From: Campylobacter estrildidarum
Lineage (GTDB): Bacteria > Campylobacterota > Campylobacteria > Campylobacterales > Campylobacteraceae
Assembly (NCBI RefSeq): GCF_005406205.1
Contig: NZ_NXLZ01000004.1
Location: 62,001-126,000, forward strand
Reading direction: 5' to 3'
DNA length: 64,000 nucleotides
The notes beneath the pieces were generated by a model. It had not been told where the DNA came from, ran no database searches, and worked only from the letters and a program-made list of their open reading frames with translations. The translations under genes were made by a program, and so were the position numbers. Positions 55,449 through 64,000 of the stretch are shown piece by piece (positions within the stretch are counted from its first letter, which is position 1; the number at the start of each line of letters is the position of its first letter).

Positions 55449-56230
55449 AATTTTTAGCCGTTCTAGGCAATCCTATTATGCATTCTAAATCACCTAGAAT
55501 GCATAATAATGCTATTAAAATTCTTGGACTAAAAGGGATTTATACTCGGTATTGCTTAAATAAAGATTTAAATTTAAGAGAAGAATTATTTAGATTAGGA
55601 TTTGATGCTGTAAATATTACCGCCCCTTTTAAAGAAAAAGCTTATGAGATTGCCGATTTTAAAGACGAAATTTCAAGTCAAATTGGCTCTTCTAATACTC
55701 TTTGTTTAAAAAATAATAAAATTTATGCTTATAATACTGATGGAATAGGTTTTTTAGAGGCTATTAAAGGGTTTGAAAATATCAAAAAGGCTTTAATTTT
55801 AGGGGCAGGTGGAACTGCTCTTGCATTAGCTTACGTTTTAAAACAAAAAGGAATAGAAGTTTGCATAGTTAATCGAAATGATAGAAAATTTCAGTATTTT
55901 AATTCCTATCAAACTAGTCTTTATAAAAATTTAAAAGATTTTTATTTTGATTTAGTTATTAATTCTACATCTGCTGGTTTGATAGACGAAAGCTTACCTT
56001 GTGATAAAAATGTTTTAGAAAAAATTTTAATAAATGCACGATTTGCTTTTGATGTTATTTATAATAAAGAAACACCTTTTTATAAACTTTGCAAGAAATA
56101 TAATTTAAAAGTAAAAAATGGTTTTGAAATGCTTTTATGGCAAGGGGTTTTTGCTTTTGAGATTTTTTTTGAACTCAAAAATAAAAGAGAAGAAATTAAA
56201 AATGCAATGTTGCAAGGTTTAAAATTTTAA
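55445..56230 (+). CDS. aroE: AroE, shikimate dehydrogenase
   Basis: 261 residues: substrate motif NPIMHSKSPRMHN (10-22), catalytic Lys in NITAPFKEKAYE, Asp in NTDGIGF, and the NADP loop ALILGAGGTALALAYV with NRND. It reduces 3-dehydroshikimate. Last gene of the operon; a hairpin follows. Confidence 0.95.
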   Translation: MKFLAVLGNPIMHSKSPRMHNNAIKILGLKGIYTRYCLNKDLNLREELFRLGFDAVNITAPFKEKAYEIADFKDEISSQIGSSNTLCLKNNKIYAYNTDGIGFLEAIKGFENIKKALILGAGGTALALAYVLKQKGIEVCIVNRNDRKFQYFNSYQTSLYKNLKDFYFDLVINSTSAGLIDESLPCDKNVLEKILINARFAFDVIYNKETPFYKLCKKYNLKVKNGFEMLLWQGVFAFEIFFELKNKREEIKNAMLQGLKF

Positions 56231-56255
56231 GTTCAAATTTCTTTTATTGAAGATA

Positions 56256-56282
56256 TAGAAAATTCTTAGCAAGAATTTTCTA
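56256..56282. terminator. hairpin between aroE and the convergent lipoprotein gene
   Basis: TAGAAAATTCTT and AAGAATTTTCTA form a perfect 12-bp stem around AGC, 26 nt after the aroE stop and just before the stop of the 56288 gene. Both orientations have AT-rich tails. Confidence 0.65.
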
Positions 56283-56287
56283 AAAAT

Positions 56288-57154
56288 TTATTCAAAAATA
56301 ATTACTCCGTCTCGATCTTGGTTATTTGAATTTTGATTTTCTGTTTTACTAGGGGTATTTTCAAAAGTATTATTTTGTTTAACAGGAGGTGCTTCTTCAA
56401 AAGAAGTATTTTCATTAAAACTATTAAATTCTGTAGAGCCTTTAGGTGTATATTTGTTCATATCAATAGCCTTTGAGAGGTTGCTATAAAGAGAATTTAG
56501 CGTAGTTTTGTAAAAAGTTAAAAAACTTTTATCGATTTCAAAAGCAGGACGTTCTAAACCTTTATTGAGTTGAGTTGGAACTGTAGATATAGTTGTTTTA
56601 AACATATCAACTCCATCAACATTTTTTATAGGATAAACGAGTGAAATTAAAGAATCTAGTTTTGTATTGCTTGAAAAATTGGTAGAATTTTGAGGATTAT
56701 GTGCATCAATGAAACTTATTTTTCCTTGAAAATTTATACCTAAATTTGATTTAATAAAATCTCCACTCATAAAACTATTTTCCTTTTGCACATCCCTTTC
56801 TTCTATGTAGACATTGATCAAGCTTTTAAGTATATAATCAGAGTTAGAATTTACTATCTTATATCCTTTTAATTTTGCAACTGTTATCATTTGTTCTTCT
56901 AAATTTTGTTTTAAAAGCTCAATTTCTTTTTCGATGCGAATTTTAAGTACAGAATTTTCAAAATAATCAGAATAATTGTTATTTTGTTCTATAATAATAG
57001 GCTCAAGAGAAATTGTAACTTCAGTATCTGTAGGTTCTATTTTTATTGGGACTTGAGGTCTAAAATTAGGCATTGAAATATTTACAAAGCTACTGCTAGT
57101 ATTGCTACAAGCAACTAGAAATAAAAAAATAACAAATAAAAAATATTTTTTCAT
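56288..57154 (-). CDS. putative lipoprotein, possibly HpaA-like
   Basis: 288 residues with a lipoprotein signal (FLFVIFLFLVACSNTS, Cys16). A domain of about 200 residues follows (NVYIEERDVQKENSFMSGDF, ISFIDAHNPQNS, FDK-poor), then an Asn/Thr/Pro-rich tail (TPSKTENQNSNNQDRDGVII). The segment MITVAKLKGYKIVNSNSD loosely recalls LQNQGYKVINVDSSD of H. pylori HpaA; no more than a hint. C. jejuni has a lipoprotein gene here (Cj0406c, from memory). Confidence 0.75.
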   Translation of the reverse strand: MKKYFLFVIFLFLVACSNTSSSFVNISMPNFRPQVPIKIEPTDTEVTISLEPIIIEQNNNYSDYFENSVLKIRIEKEIELLKQNLEEQMITVAKLKGYKIVNSNSDYILKSLINVYIEERDVQKENSFMSGDFIKSNLGINFQGKISFIDAHNPQNSTNFSSNTKLDSLISLVYPIKNVDGVDMFKTTISTVPTQLNKGLERPAFEIDKSFLTFYKTTLNSLYSNLSKAIDMNKYTPKGSTEFNSFNENTSFEEAPPVKQNNTFENTPSKTENQNSNNQDRDGVIIFE

Positions 57155-57247
57155 TGTTCTATCCTTAAATTATAAAATATTATATCTAATTATAGCAAGT
57201 TTAAGTTTTTTTGCTATATTTTAAAAAACAAAAATTTAGGAAAATAT

Positions 57248-58063
57248 ATGGAATTTTGGAGACATATTTATTCAAATTTTGATGTGGTTGCATTCAGTAT
57301 TTTTGGCCTTAAGGTTCATTGGTATGGGATTATGTATGTATTGGCTTTGATCTTAGCCTTAGCCTTAGCTAAATTTTTTTCAAAAAAAATGAATATGGGT
57401 ATTAGTAATAAATGCTTAGATAGTTATTTTGTTTGGGTGGAAATTGGGGTGATTTTAGGCGCAAGACTTGGATATATTTTAATCTATGATAGTCACACAA
57501 TGTATTATATTGCTCATCCTTGGCAAATTTTTAATCCTTATATTGACGGTGAATTTGTGGGAATTCGTGGTATGAGTTATCATGGAGCTATTGTTGGTTT
57601 TTTAATAGCAACTTTTTTATTTTGCAAAAAACACAAAGAAAATCTTTGGAGATTTTTAGATCTAGTAGCTTTAAGTGTGCCTTTAGCTTATGTTTTTGGA
57701 CGTATTGGAAATTTTTTAAATCAAGAACTTTTTGGTCGTATAACTGATGTGCCTTGGGGAATTTATGTAAATGGTGTTTTAAGGCATCCATCTCAGCTAT
57801 ATGAGGCTTTTTTGGAGGGTATTGTTGTTTTTATAGTCGTTTATATGGTAAAATTAAAGCAAAGTTTTTGCGGAGAACTGATTATTATTTATGCATGTGC
57901 GTATTCTTTAGCACGTTTTATTTGTGAATTTTTTAGAGAGCCTGATTTTGGAATAGGTTTTGTTCTTTGGGGTATGAGTATGGGTCAGATTTTAAGTTTG
58001 ATTATGTTTGCTATAGCTTTGTTATTTTATATTTGTATAAGATTTAAAAAAGTAAATATTTAA
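57248..58063 (+). CDS. lgt: Lgt, prolipoprotein diacylglyceryl transferase
   Basis: 271 residues, seven membrane helices. The Lgt signature [14 protein letters not shown] (about 156-169), the N-terminal HWYGIMY, the SYHGAIVGF loop with the essential His, and [12 protein letters not shown] are all present. It attaches diacylglycerol to lipoprotein cysteines before LspA cleavage. The ribosome-binding site is TTTAGGAAAAT. An inverted repeat TATAGCAA/TTGCTATA (57191-57218) lies in the leader. Confidence 0.96.
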   Translation: MEFWRHIYSNFDVVAFSIFGLKVHWYGIMYVLALILALALAKFFSKKMNMGISNKCLDSYFVWVEIGVILGARLGYILIYDSHTMYYIAHPWQIFNPYIDGEFVGIRGMSYHGAIVGFLIATFLFCKKHKENLWRFLDLVALSVPLAYVFGRIGNFLNQELFGRITDVPWGIYVNGVLRHPSQLYEAFLEGIVVFIVVYMVKLKQSFCGELIIIYACAYSLARFICEFFREPDFGIGFVLWGMSMGQILSLIMFAIALLFYICIRFKKVNI

Positions 58064-58085
58064 TTTATATTAAAGATTATTGTAA

Positions 58086-58091
58086 TATAAT
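58086..58091 (+). promoter_or_regulatory. candidate -10 box for frdCAB
   Basis: TATAAT, 37 nt before the frdC ATG, after ATTGTAA; AAGGAG at about 58118-58123 is the ribosome-binding site. Confidence 0.5.
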
Positions 58092-58127
58092 CAAAAGATT
58101 TTTAATTTCTTTATTTAAGGAGTAAAG

Positions 58128-58862
58128 ATGAATGAGCTTATCGAAGGGTATTTGGGTAAAAGCATTGAAGGTAAGAAAAGCAAAATACCTGCAAAATTAG
58201 ATTTTATCCAAAGTGCTTCAGGGCTTTTTTTAGGTCTTTTTATGTGGTTACACATGTTTTTTGTATCTACTATTTTAGTTAGTGAGGATTTTTTTAATTC
58301 TGTTGTTCATTTTTTAGAATTAAAATTTGTTTATAATAACCCTATTATGAGTTATGTCACCTCTTTCTTGGCCGCCTGTGTTTTAGTAGTGTTTTTTGTT
58401 CATGCTTTATTGGCTATGAGAAAATTTCCTATCAATTTTCGTCAATATCAGATTTTAAGGACACACGCTAAAACAATGAAGCACAGCGATACTTCACTTT
58501 GGTTGGTTCAAGCATTTACGGGATTTGTAATGTTCTTTTTAGGCTCTGCTCATCTTGTTTTTATTATCACTAATGCAGATAAGATTAGCGGTACTATGTC
58601 TGGAGATAGAGTAGTGAGCCATTTTATGTGGCTTTTTTATGCTGTACTTTTAGTATGTGTAGAACTTCACGGTAGCATAGGTCTTTATAGACTCTGTGTT
58701 AAATGGGGTTGGTTTGAAGGTAAAGATGTAAAAGAAAGCCGAAAAAAACTTAAAGCTGCTAAGTGGATAATAAGTATATTCTTTTTAGCATTAGGTATCT
58801 TAAGTCTTTTAGCTTTTATAAAAATTGGTTTAACAAGTTACCAAAATTCAACTATCTTATAA
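58128..58862 (+). CDS. frdC: FrdC, fumarate reductase cytochrome b subunit
   Basis: 244 residues with five membrane helices and the heme b histidines in LFMWLHMFFVS, VFFVHALLAMR, GSAHLVF, VVSHFMWLF and VELHGSIGLYRL. This is the dihaem type as in Wolinella. It links menaquinol to the FrdAB flavoprotein. In C. jejuni this complex also provides the succinate dehydrogenase activity. 12 nt before frdA. Confidence 0.96.
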   Translation: MNELIEGYLGKSIEGKKSKIPAKLDFIQSASGLFLGLFMWLHMFFVSTILVSEDFFNSVVHFLELKFVYNNPIMSYVTSFLAACVLVVFFVHALLAMRKFPINFRQYQILRTHAKTMKHSDTSLWLVQAFTGFVMFFLGSAHLVFIITNADKISGTMSGDRVVSHFMWLFYAVLLVCVELHGSIGLYRLCVKWGWFEGKDVKESRKKLKAAKWIISIFFLALGILSLLAFIKIGLTSYQNSTIL

Positions 58863-58874
58863 TGGAGCAAATTT

Positions 58875-60866
58875 ATGAACATACAATATAGTGATGCTTT
58901 AGTAATAGGTGGGGGTTTGGCAGGCCTTAGAGCTGCAATTGAAGTTGCGAAAAGTGGTCAAAGTGTAACACTTTTGAGTATTTGTCCAGTGAAACGTTCT
59001 CACTCTGCAGCGGTTCAAGGAGGAATGCAAGCAAGTCTTGGAAATGGTGCTAAGGGTGAAGGAGATAATGAAGATCTTCACTTTGCAGATACAGTTAAAG
59101 GAAGTGATTGGGGTTGCGATCAAGAAGTAGCAAGAATGTTTGCACAAACTGCTCCAAAAGCTGTTAGAGAACTTGCAGCTTGGGGTGTTCCTTGGACTAG
59201 AGTTACAAAAGGACCAAGAACTGTAGTTATTAATGCACAAAAGACTGTCATTGAGGAAAAAGAAGAATCTCACGGTCTTATTAATGCTAGAGATTTTGGT
59301 GGAACTAAAAAATGGAGAACTTGCTATATAGCGGATGCTACTGGGCATTGTATGCTTTATGGTGTAGCCAATGAGGCTATTAAACATCAAGTCAAGATTA
59401 TTGATAGAATGGAGGCAGTAAGAATAATCCATGATGGCAAAAAATGCTTAGGTGTGATCGCAAGAGATTTAACTAATGGACAATTGATTGCTTATATTGC
59501 ACGTGGAACAATGATAGCAACAGGTGGTTATGGTAGAATTTATAAACAAACCACTAATGCAGTTATTTGTGAAGGAACAGGTGCAGCTATTGCTCTTGAA
59601 ACAGGACTTTGTAGGCTTTCAAATATGGAAGCGGTGCAATTTCACCCAACTCCTATAGTTCCAAGTGGAATTTTACTTACTGAAGGTTGTCGTGGAGATG
59701 GTGGAATTTTACGTGATGTAGATGGTTATCGTTTTATGCCTGATTATGAGCCAGAAAAAAAAGAGCTTGCAAGCCGTGACGTTGTTAGTCGTAGAATGAT
59801 GGAGCATATTAGAAAAGGAAAAGGCGTTAAAAGTCCTTATGGAGATCATTTATGGCTTGATATCTCAATACTTGGTCGTGCTCATGTTGAAAAAAATCTT
59901 CGTGACGTTCAAGATATTTGCAAAACTTTTAATGGAATTGATCCGGCTGATGAGGGTCCTAAAGGTTGGGCGCCTGTTTTACCTATGCAGCATTATTCTA
60001 TGGGAGGTATTAGAACCAAACCAACTGGTGAAAGTCAATGGTTAAATGGTCTTTTTGCTTGTGGTGAAGTAGCTTGCTGGGATATGCATGGATTTAATCG
60101 TCTAGGTGGAAATTCTTGTGCTGAAACCGTTGTTGCTGGGATGATTATAGGTGATTATTTTGCTAATTATTGTAAAAATAATGGCGAAATTGTTGATACT
60201 AATGTTGTTAAAGAATTTTTAACCAAAGAGTATCAATATCTTAAATCTTTAGTAGATAAAGAAGGCAAACATAATGTTTTTGAAATCAAAAACAGAATGA
60301 AAGAAATTATGTGGGATAAGGTAGCTATTTTTAGAACAGGAGAAGGTTTAAAAGAAGCTGTAGATGAACTAGAAAAACTTTACAAAGATTCTCAAGATGT
60401 AAAAGTGCATTGTAAAGAGCTTAATTGTGCTAATCCTGAACTTGAAGAAGCTTATAGAGTTCCTAGGATGTTAAAAATTGCACTTTGTGTAGCCTATGGA
60501 GCACTTTTAAGAACGGAAAGTCGTGGAGCACATTATAGAGAAGATTATCCAAAAAGAGATGATTTAAATTGGATGAAAAGAACAAATTCTTATTGGGTAG
60601 AGGGTGAAACTTTGCCACGTATAGAATATGAAGATCTTGATATTATGAAAATGGAGATGCCACCAGCATTTCGTGGATATGGAGCAAAAGGTAATATCAT
60701 CGAAAATCCTTTAAGTGAAAAACGTCAAGCCGAAGTCGATGCGATTCGTGAAAAAATGGAAGCAGAGGGCAAAAGTCGTTATGAAATTCAAGACGCTTTA
60801 ATGCCTTATGAACTTCAAGCTAAATTTAAAAAACCAAATCAAAGAATAGGAGTGGATTATGAGTAG
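58875..60866 (+). CDS. frdA: FrdA, fumarate reductase flavoprotein subunit
   Basis: 663 residues: FAD loop [18 protein letters not shown], the FAD-linking His region [17 protein letters not shown], active-site [12 protein letters not shown] with the catalytic Arg in [11 protein letters not shown] and RDVVSRRM, and [18 protein letters not shown]. Nearly the same as C. jejuni FrdA by eye. Overlaps frdB by 8 bp. Confidence 0.97.
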   Translation: MNIQYSDALVIGGGLAGLRAAIEVAKSGQSVTLLSICPVKRSHSAAVQGGMQASLGNGAKGEGDNEDLHFADTVKGSDWGCDQEVARMFAQTAPKAVRELAAWGVPWTRVTKGPRTVVINAQKTVIEEKEESHGLINARDFGGTKKWRTCYIADATGHCMLYGVANEAIKHQVKIIDRMEAVRIIHDGKKCLGVIARDLTNGQLIAYIARGTMIATGGYGRIYKQTTNAVICEGTGAAIALETGLCRLSNMEAVQFHPTPIVPSGILLTEGCRGDGGILRDVDGYRFMPDYEPEKKELASRDVVSRRMMEHIRKGKGVKSPYGDHLWLDISILGRAHVEKNLRDVQDICKTFNGIDPADEGPKGWAPVLPMQHYSMGGIRTKPTGESQWLNGLFACGEVACWDMHGFNRLGGNSCAETVVAGMIIGDYFANYCKNNGEIVDTNVVKEFLTKEYQYLKSLVDKEGKHNVFEIKNRMKEIMWDKVAIFRTGEGLKEAVDELEKLYKDSQDVKVHCKELNCANPELEEAYRVPRMLKIALCVAYGALLRTESRGAHYREDYPKRDDLNWMKRTNSYWVEGETLPRIEYEDLDIMKMEMPPAFRGYGAKGNIIENPLSEKRQAEVDAIREKMEAEGKSRYEIQDALMPYELQAKFKKPNQRIGVDYE

Positions 60867-61584
60867 AAAATTAACTATAAAAGCATTTAAGTATAATCCT
60901 TTGAGTAAAATTTCAAAGCCACATTTTGTGACTTATGAACTCGAAGAAACTCCTTTTATGACTGTTTTTGTGTGTCTAACTTTGATTCGTGAAAAGATGG
61001 ATGCTGATCTTAGTTTCGATTTTGTTTGTCGTGCGGGAATTTGTGGATCTTGTGCTATGATGATCAATGGTGTGCCAAAGCTTGCTTGCAAGACTTTAAC
61101 AAAAGATTATGAAGATGGAGTTATTGAACTTATGCCTATGCCAGCGTTTAGACATATAAAAGATTTAAGTGTAAATACTGGAGAATGGTTTGAGGATATG
61201 TGTAAGCGCGTTGAAAGTTGGGTGCATAATGAAAAAGAAACGGATATTTCTGCATTAGAGGAGCGTATAGAGCCTGAAGTTGCAGACGAAACTTTTGAAC
61301 TTGATCGTTGTATAGAATGCGGAATTTGTGTTGCTTCATGTGCAACTAAGCTTATGAGACCTAATTTTATAGGAGCTACAGGCCTTTTAAGAACAGCAAG
61401 ATATTTGCAAGATCCACATGATCATAGAAGTATAGAAGATTTTTATGAATTAGTGGGCGATGATGATGGTGTTTTTGGATGTATGTCTTTGCTTGCTTGT
61501 GAGGATAATTGTCCTAAAAATTTACCTTTGCAAAGCAAAATTGCCTATATGAGAAGACAACTTGTTGCTCAAAAAGACAAATAA
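60859..61584 (+). CDS. frdB: FrdB, fumarate reductase iron-sulfur subunit
   Basis: 241 residues: [2Fe-2S] ligands in [21 protein letters not shown] (given as positions about 57-78), the [4Fe-4S] motif [11 protein letters not shown] and the [3Fe-4S] motif [16 protein letters not shown]. Carries electrons between FrdC haems and FrdA flavin. Terminal gene of frdCAB; the next gene begins 33 nt later behind a hairpin. Confidence 0.96.
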   Translation: MSRKLTIKAFKYNPLSKISKPHFVTYELEETPFMTVFVCLTLIREKMDADLSFDFVCRAGICGSCAMMINGVPKLACKTLTKDYEDGVIELMPMPAFRHIKDLSVNTGEWFEDMCKRVESWVHNEKETDISALEERIEPEVADETFELDRCIECGICVASCATKLMRPNFIGATGLLRTARYLQDPHDHRSIEDFYELVGDDDGVFGCMSLLACEDNCPKNLPLQSKIAYMRRQLVAQKDK

Positions 61585-61593
61585 TAATAAACC

Positions 61594-61615
61594 TTTCCCC
61601 TTTTTTAAGGGGAAA
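61594..61615 (+). promoter_or_regulatory. hairpin containing the ribosome-binding site of the dynamin-like gene
   Basis: TTTCCCCTT (61594-61602), loop TTTT, AAGGGGAAA (61607-61615). The 3' arm is the Shine-Dalgarno sequence and ends two bases before the ATG at 61618. The same stem begins 9 nt after the frdB stop and may also weaken read-through. Confidence 0.6.
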
Positions 61616-61617
61616 AT

Positions 61618-63804
61618 ATGAAAGAATTATTTCAAAAAATTTGGAAAAATGAACTTCAGTTTTTGGATTTTAGTTTTCGTTTTAAAGATAAAAATCTCCT
61701 AGATGTGTCTGAGATCGCTATTATTTTGAGTGTAAATAAAGAAAACTATGAACAATATTTCCTTTTAAAAGAATTTAAAACTATCTTTGAAAAAATTGCT
61801 TTAAGGGTAGATATTTTCAGTATTCAAAAGGCTCAAATTTGTGCTATCAATCTTTTGAAAGCAGGTTTTATTAATAAACAAGAATTATTAAAGGCTTTGC
61901 AAATTTTACAAAAAATTACAGATAATGCTTTAATTTTAGAATTTATACAAACAATAAAAATACAAGACATTGATAAAAAAAAGTTATTTTTAGACAATTT
62001 TGACAAATTAGATTTAATTGCTTTAGAGCTTTGCAAATTAAGTTTTGATGAAAATACAAAACAAAAATTAGAGAAAAAAATAAATAAATTTAAAAATTTA
62101 GAATTCAATATAGCTATAACTGGCGTTATGAATTCTGGAAAATCTAGTCTTTTAAACGCCCTTTTTAAACAAGATTTTTTAGGAGTTTCAAATGTACCTG
62201 AAACTGCTAATTTAACTCTTATCGGTTATGGGTTGGAAAAAGAAGCTATAATTTATTTTTGGGATAAATATGAATGGGAGAATATTTTAAAAACTTCTTC
62301 TTTTAATAAGGAGTTGAAAGAATTTATCAATAAATTATCTTTAGAAATTAATATTGAAGAGTATATAAAAGCTGAAGCCTTAAATCAAAAAATTCAACTA
62401 GATCAGTTAAAAGAATTTAGCTCTGCAAAAAATAAAATTTCAGCTTTAATTAAAAAAATAGAAATTAAAAGCGATTTAGAATTTTTAAAAAATAATATTT
62501 CCATAGTAGATACTCCAGGTCTTGATGATGTAGTTGTCCAAAGAGAAATTTTAACTAACGAGTATTTAAAAGAAAGTGATTTTTTAATCCATTTAATGAA
62601 TGCTTCTCAAGCATTGACTCAAAAAGATGTTGAGTTTTTAATCCATTGTTTATTGAATTCGCGTTTGAGTAAATTTTTAATAGTTTTAACAAAATCGGAT
62701 CTATTAAAAAAAGAAGAACTTGAAGAGGTGATAAAATACACCAAAAAAAGCCTTAGAGAAAAACTTAAAAATATAGATGAAAACTTAGTTGAAAAAATCG
62801 ATTTTTTGTGCGTGAGTGCAAAAATGGCGAGTGATTTTTATAAGGGCATTGTCAATGAAGAAAGTTTGAAAAAAAGTGGAATGAAAGAATTTGAAACTTA
62901 TTTATTAAATGAGCTTTATTCTGGAGAAAAAAGTAAAACTGCTTTAGAAGCTTATAAAAAAGAACTTTTTTTAGAATTAAATCATATTTTAAGCATATAT
63001 GAAATGCAAAATAAATTAATAAAAGAGAATGAACAAGATTTAAATGAAGAAAATGATCAATTTTTGCTTGAATTTGAGGAAAAAGAAAGAATATTGAAAA
63101 AAGCAAAAGAAGAAATTACTCATACTATTGCAGAGCTTAAAAATTTAGAAAGCGGAATTGATAATCTTGTATTGTTATTAGCAAAAAAACTTAAAGAGCG
63201 TTTAATAGATGAATTGAAATATTCTAAAGATAAAACGAAAAAAATTGACATTAATCGTATTTTAAATATAGTCGATATTACAATTAAAGATGGCATTAAT
63301 GATATTTTAAGAGAGATTAAGTTTGAAAATATAAAAAAAATTGAAGAAATAAAGGAAAATTTAGCTTTAAAATATGACTTTTTGAGAGAAAATTTTAATG
63401 ATGGTTTTGAAAATTTTAAAGATAAAATTTCTAAAAATATAGAAAATATTTTTAGCAGTGAAAAATTTGTATTGTTAAAACTTCAAATTAAAAATATTGT
63501 TTCACAGAAAGCTAATTTATTTGATCTTGAAATTAAATTAGATGAAAGTATTAGCGGTGTTTTTCAAAGTTTTAATATAAAGGCTATTTTAGAACAGCTT
63601 GATATCAATGGAACATTTTTTGTTTTTTTAAACGAAAAACTTAGAAATTATGAAAATATTCAAAAAGAAAAATTAAATAATCTCAAGAGTTTAATGAGTA
63701 AAATTAAAGATAAAAATGCAAATATATTAAATTCTTATAAATCTAATTTAGAAAAAATTTCTAGATTACAACAACTTAGAACGGATCTTTTAAATGCAAA
63801 TTGA
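61618..63804 (+). CDS. bacterial dynamin-like GTPase, first of a pair
   Basis: 728 residues: helical N-terminus (1-155), dynamin-type G domain with P-loop [15 protein letters not shown] (about 169-183), a switch-I Thr in PETANLT, DTPGLDD (about 298-304) and TKSD (about 359-362). About 350 residues of coiled-coil-rich stalk follow (EMQNKLIKENEQDLNEENDQ; EEKERILKKAKEEITHTIAE). It corresponds to Cj0411; the C. jejuni neighbours Cj0411/Cj0412 are the described Cj-DLP1/DLP2 pair that forms a membrane-tethering heterotetramer. A membrane role is therefore likely. Overlaps the partner gene by 11 bp. Confidence 0.88.
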   Translation: MKELFQKIWKNELQFLDFSFRFKDKNLLDVSEIAIILSVNKENYEQYFLLKEFKTIFEKIALRVDIFSIQKAQICAINLLKAGFINKQELLKALQILQKITDNALILEFIQTIKIQDIDKKKLFLDNFDKLDLIALELCKLSFDENTKQKLEKKINKFKNLEFNIAITGVMNSGKSSLLNALFKQDFLGVSNVPETANLTLIGYGLEKEAIIYFWDKYEWENILKTSSFNKELKEFINKLSLEINIEEYIKAEALNQKIQLDQLKEFSSAKNKISALIKKIEIKSDLEFLKNNISIVDTPGLDDVVVQREILTNEYLKESDFLIHLMNASQALTQKDVEFLIHCLLNSRLSKFLIVLTKSDLLKKEELEEVIKYTKKSLREKLKNIDENLVEKIDFLCVSAKMASDFYKGIVNEESLKKSGMKEFETYLLNELYSGEKSKTALEAYKKELFLELNHILSIYEMQNKLIKENEQDLNEENDQFLLEFEEKERILKKAKEEITHTIAELKNLESGIDNLVLLLAKKLKERLIDELKYSKDKTKKIDINRILNIVDITIKDGINDILREIKFENIKKIEEIKENLALKYDFLRENFNDGFENFKDKISKNIENIFSSEKFVLLKLQIKNIVSQKANLFDLEIKLDESISGVFQSFNIKAILEQLDINGTFFVFLNEKLRNYENIQKEKLNNLKSLMSKIKDKNANILNSYKSNLEKISRLQQLRTDLLNAN

Positions 63805-64000
63805 TATTTTAAATCATTTTATAAAGGCTTATGAAGATGCTTATTCGAATGATTTTGATGATAGCTTTAAAGGACGCATTAAAACACTTTGTAAAAAATT
63901 AAATGAACCTTTTATGCATCTAAGCCACGAGTTAAACAAAGAATTAGAAGAATTGGTCTTTTCTTTAGAAAAAAATATCAATGTTGCTATAATCGGGCAA
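63794..64000 (+). CDS. second dynamin-like GTPase, N-terminal fragment (cut by window end)
   Basis: 69 codons beginning MQIDILNHFIKAYEDAYSND, helical and charged, ending NINVAIIGQ, which is the strand and first residue of a P-loop like that of the preceding gene. It starts inside the last codons of that gene. Overlap and order fit the partner (Cj0412-like) of the dynamin pair. Most of the gene lies outside the window. Confidence 0.75.
   Translation, partial: MQIDILNHFIKAYEDAYSNDFDDSFKGRIKTLCKKLNEPFMHLSHELNKELEELVFSLEKNINVAIIGQ

Noticed and set aside
58899-59432. Long open frame (177 codons) antisense to frdA
   Set aside because: It lies wholly within the strongly conserved frdA, has no ribosome-binding site, and its Ser/Cys-rich product is typical of the reverse frame of a coding region.
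1-64000. CRISPR array, insertion sequence, prophage, tRNA or rRNA
   Set aside because: No regularly spaced repeats, transposase, integrase or cloverleaf-like sequence was seen.

Overview
The window is chromosomal DNA from a Campylobacter of the thermotolerant C. jejuni / C. coli / C. hepaticus / C. upsaliensis group. The base composition is very AT-rich. Genes are packed with 1-14 nt overlaps. Gene order from polA and uvrA through cmeRABC, ribH-kdsA, der, pflB, pyk, mqo, fur, lysS, glyA and frdCAB follows, from memory, the C. jejuni NCTC 11168 block of about Cj0338c-Cj0412. Many proteins look near-identical to C. jejuni (GlmM, FrdA, RpsU). CmeA and CmeR are clearly diverged, so this is probably a sister species and not C. 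jejuni itself. All comparisons with C. jejuni come from memory, not from a search.

Layout. 1-3272 is a variable stretch between polA and uvrA: the polA 5' end, a VTT/YqaA-type membrane protein, the dba-dsbI disulfide pair, and a membrane-protein pseudogene broken by three frameshifts. 3274-6937 holds uvrA and a TSUP transporter, followed by about 440 bp without genes where C. jejuni carries a trp operon. 7372-8924 is a flagellar switch operon (CheX-like, FliN, FliO-like) whose ribosome-binding region is a run of eight G. 8929-16577 holds Ppx/GppA, ferredoxin, CosR, FolB-like, PlsY, GlmM, LspA, HemJ, a HemN-like radical SAM enzyme and a small orphan. 16602-24430 is the cmeABC efflux operon with cmeR and ccoG. 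24620-31231 is rpsU, a UPF0323 lipoprotein / ATP-grasp / dehydrogenase set, YajQ, and a lipoprotein / exported protein / AAA ATPase operon. 31191-36920 runs leftward: msrPQ, then a tightly overlapping DMT transporter-kdsA-ribH-nusB-pyrF-small gene-unknown operon. 37013-43567 is der-aroK-trpS-serS-pflB, facing a putative sigma-28 gene at 43604-44242. 44335-49744 holds pyk, mqo, coaX and three linked genes of unknown function. 49898-56230 is one rightward operon, gatC-cvpA-fur-lysS-glyA-DUF1882-SPOR-aroE. 56288-64000 has a lipoprotein, lgt, frdCAB and a pair of bacterial dynamin-like GTPases, the second cut by the window end.

Functional themes. The flagellar motor appears twice (CheX-like/FliN/FliO; PflB plus the sigma-28 gene). 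Microaerobic respiration and redox are represented by frdCAB, mqo, ccoG, msrPQ and dsbI. Efflux control is represented by CmeR beside cmeABC, and by CosR, known in C. jejuni as a regulator of cmeABC. No tRNA, rRNA, CRISPR array, insertion sequence or prophage was seen. The most interesting signals are regulatory: the G8 tract at the start of the switch operon, a G5-A-G5 tract in the ccoG ribosome-binding region, a perfect 19-bp palindrome beside a Fur-like site in front of gatC...fur, and a hairpin enclosing the Shine-Dalgarno sequence of the dynamin-like pair.
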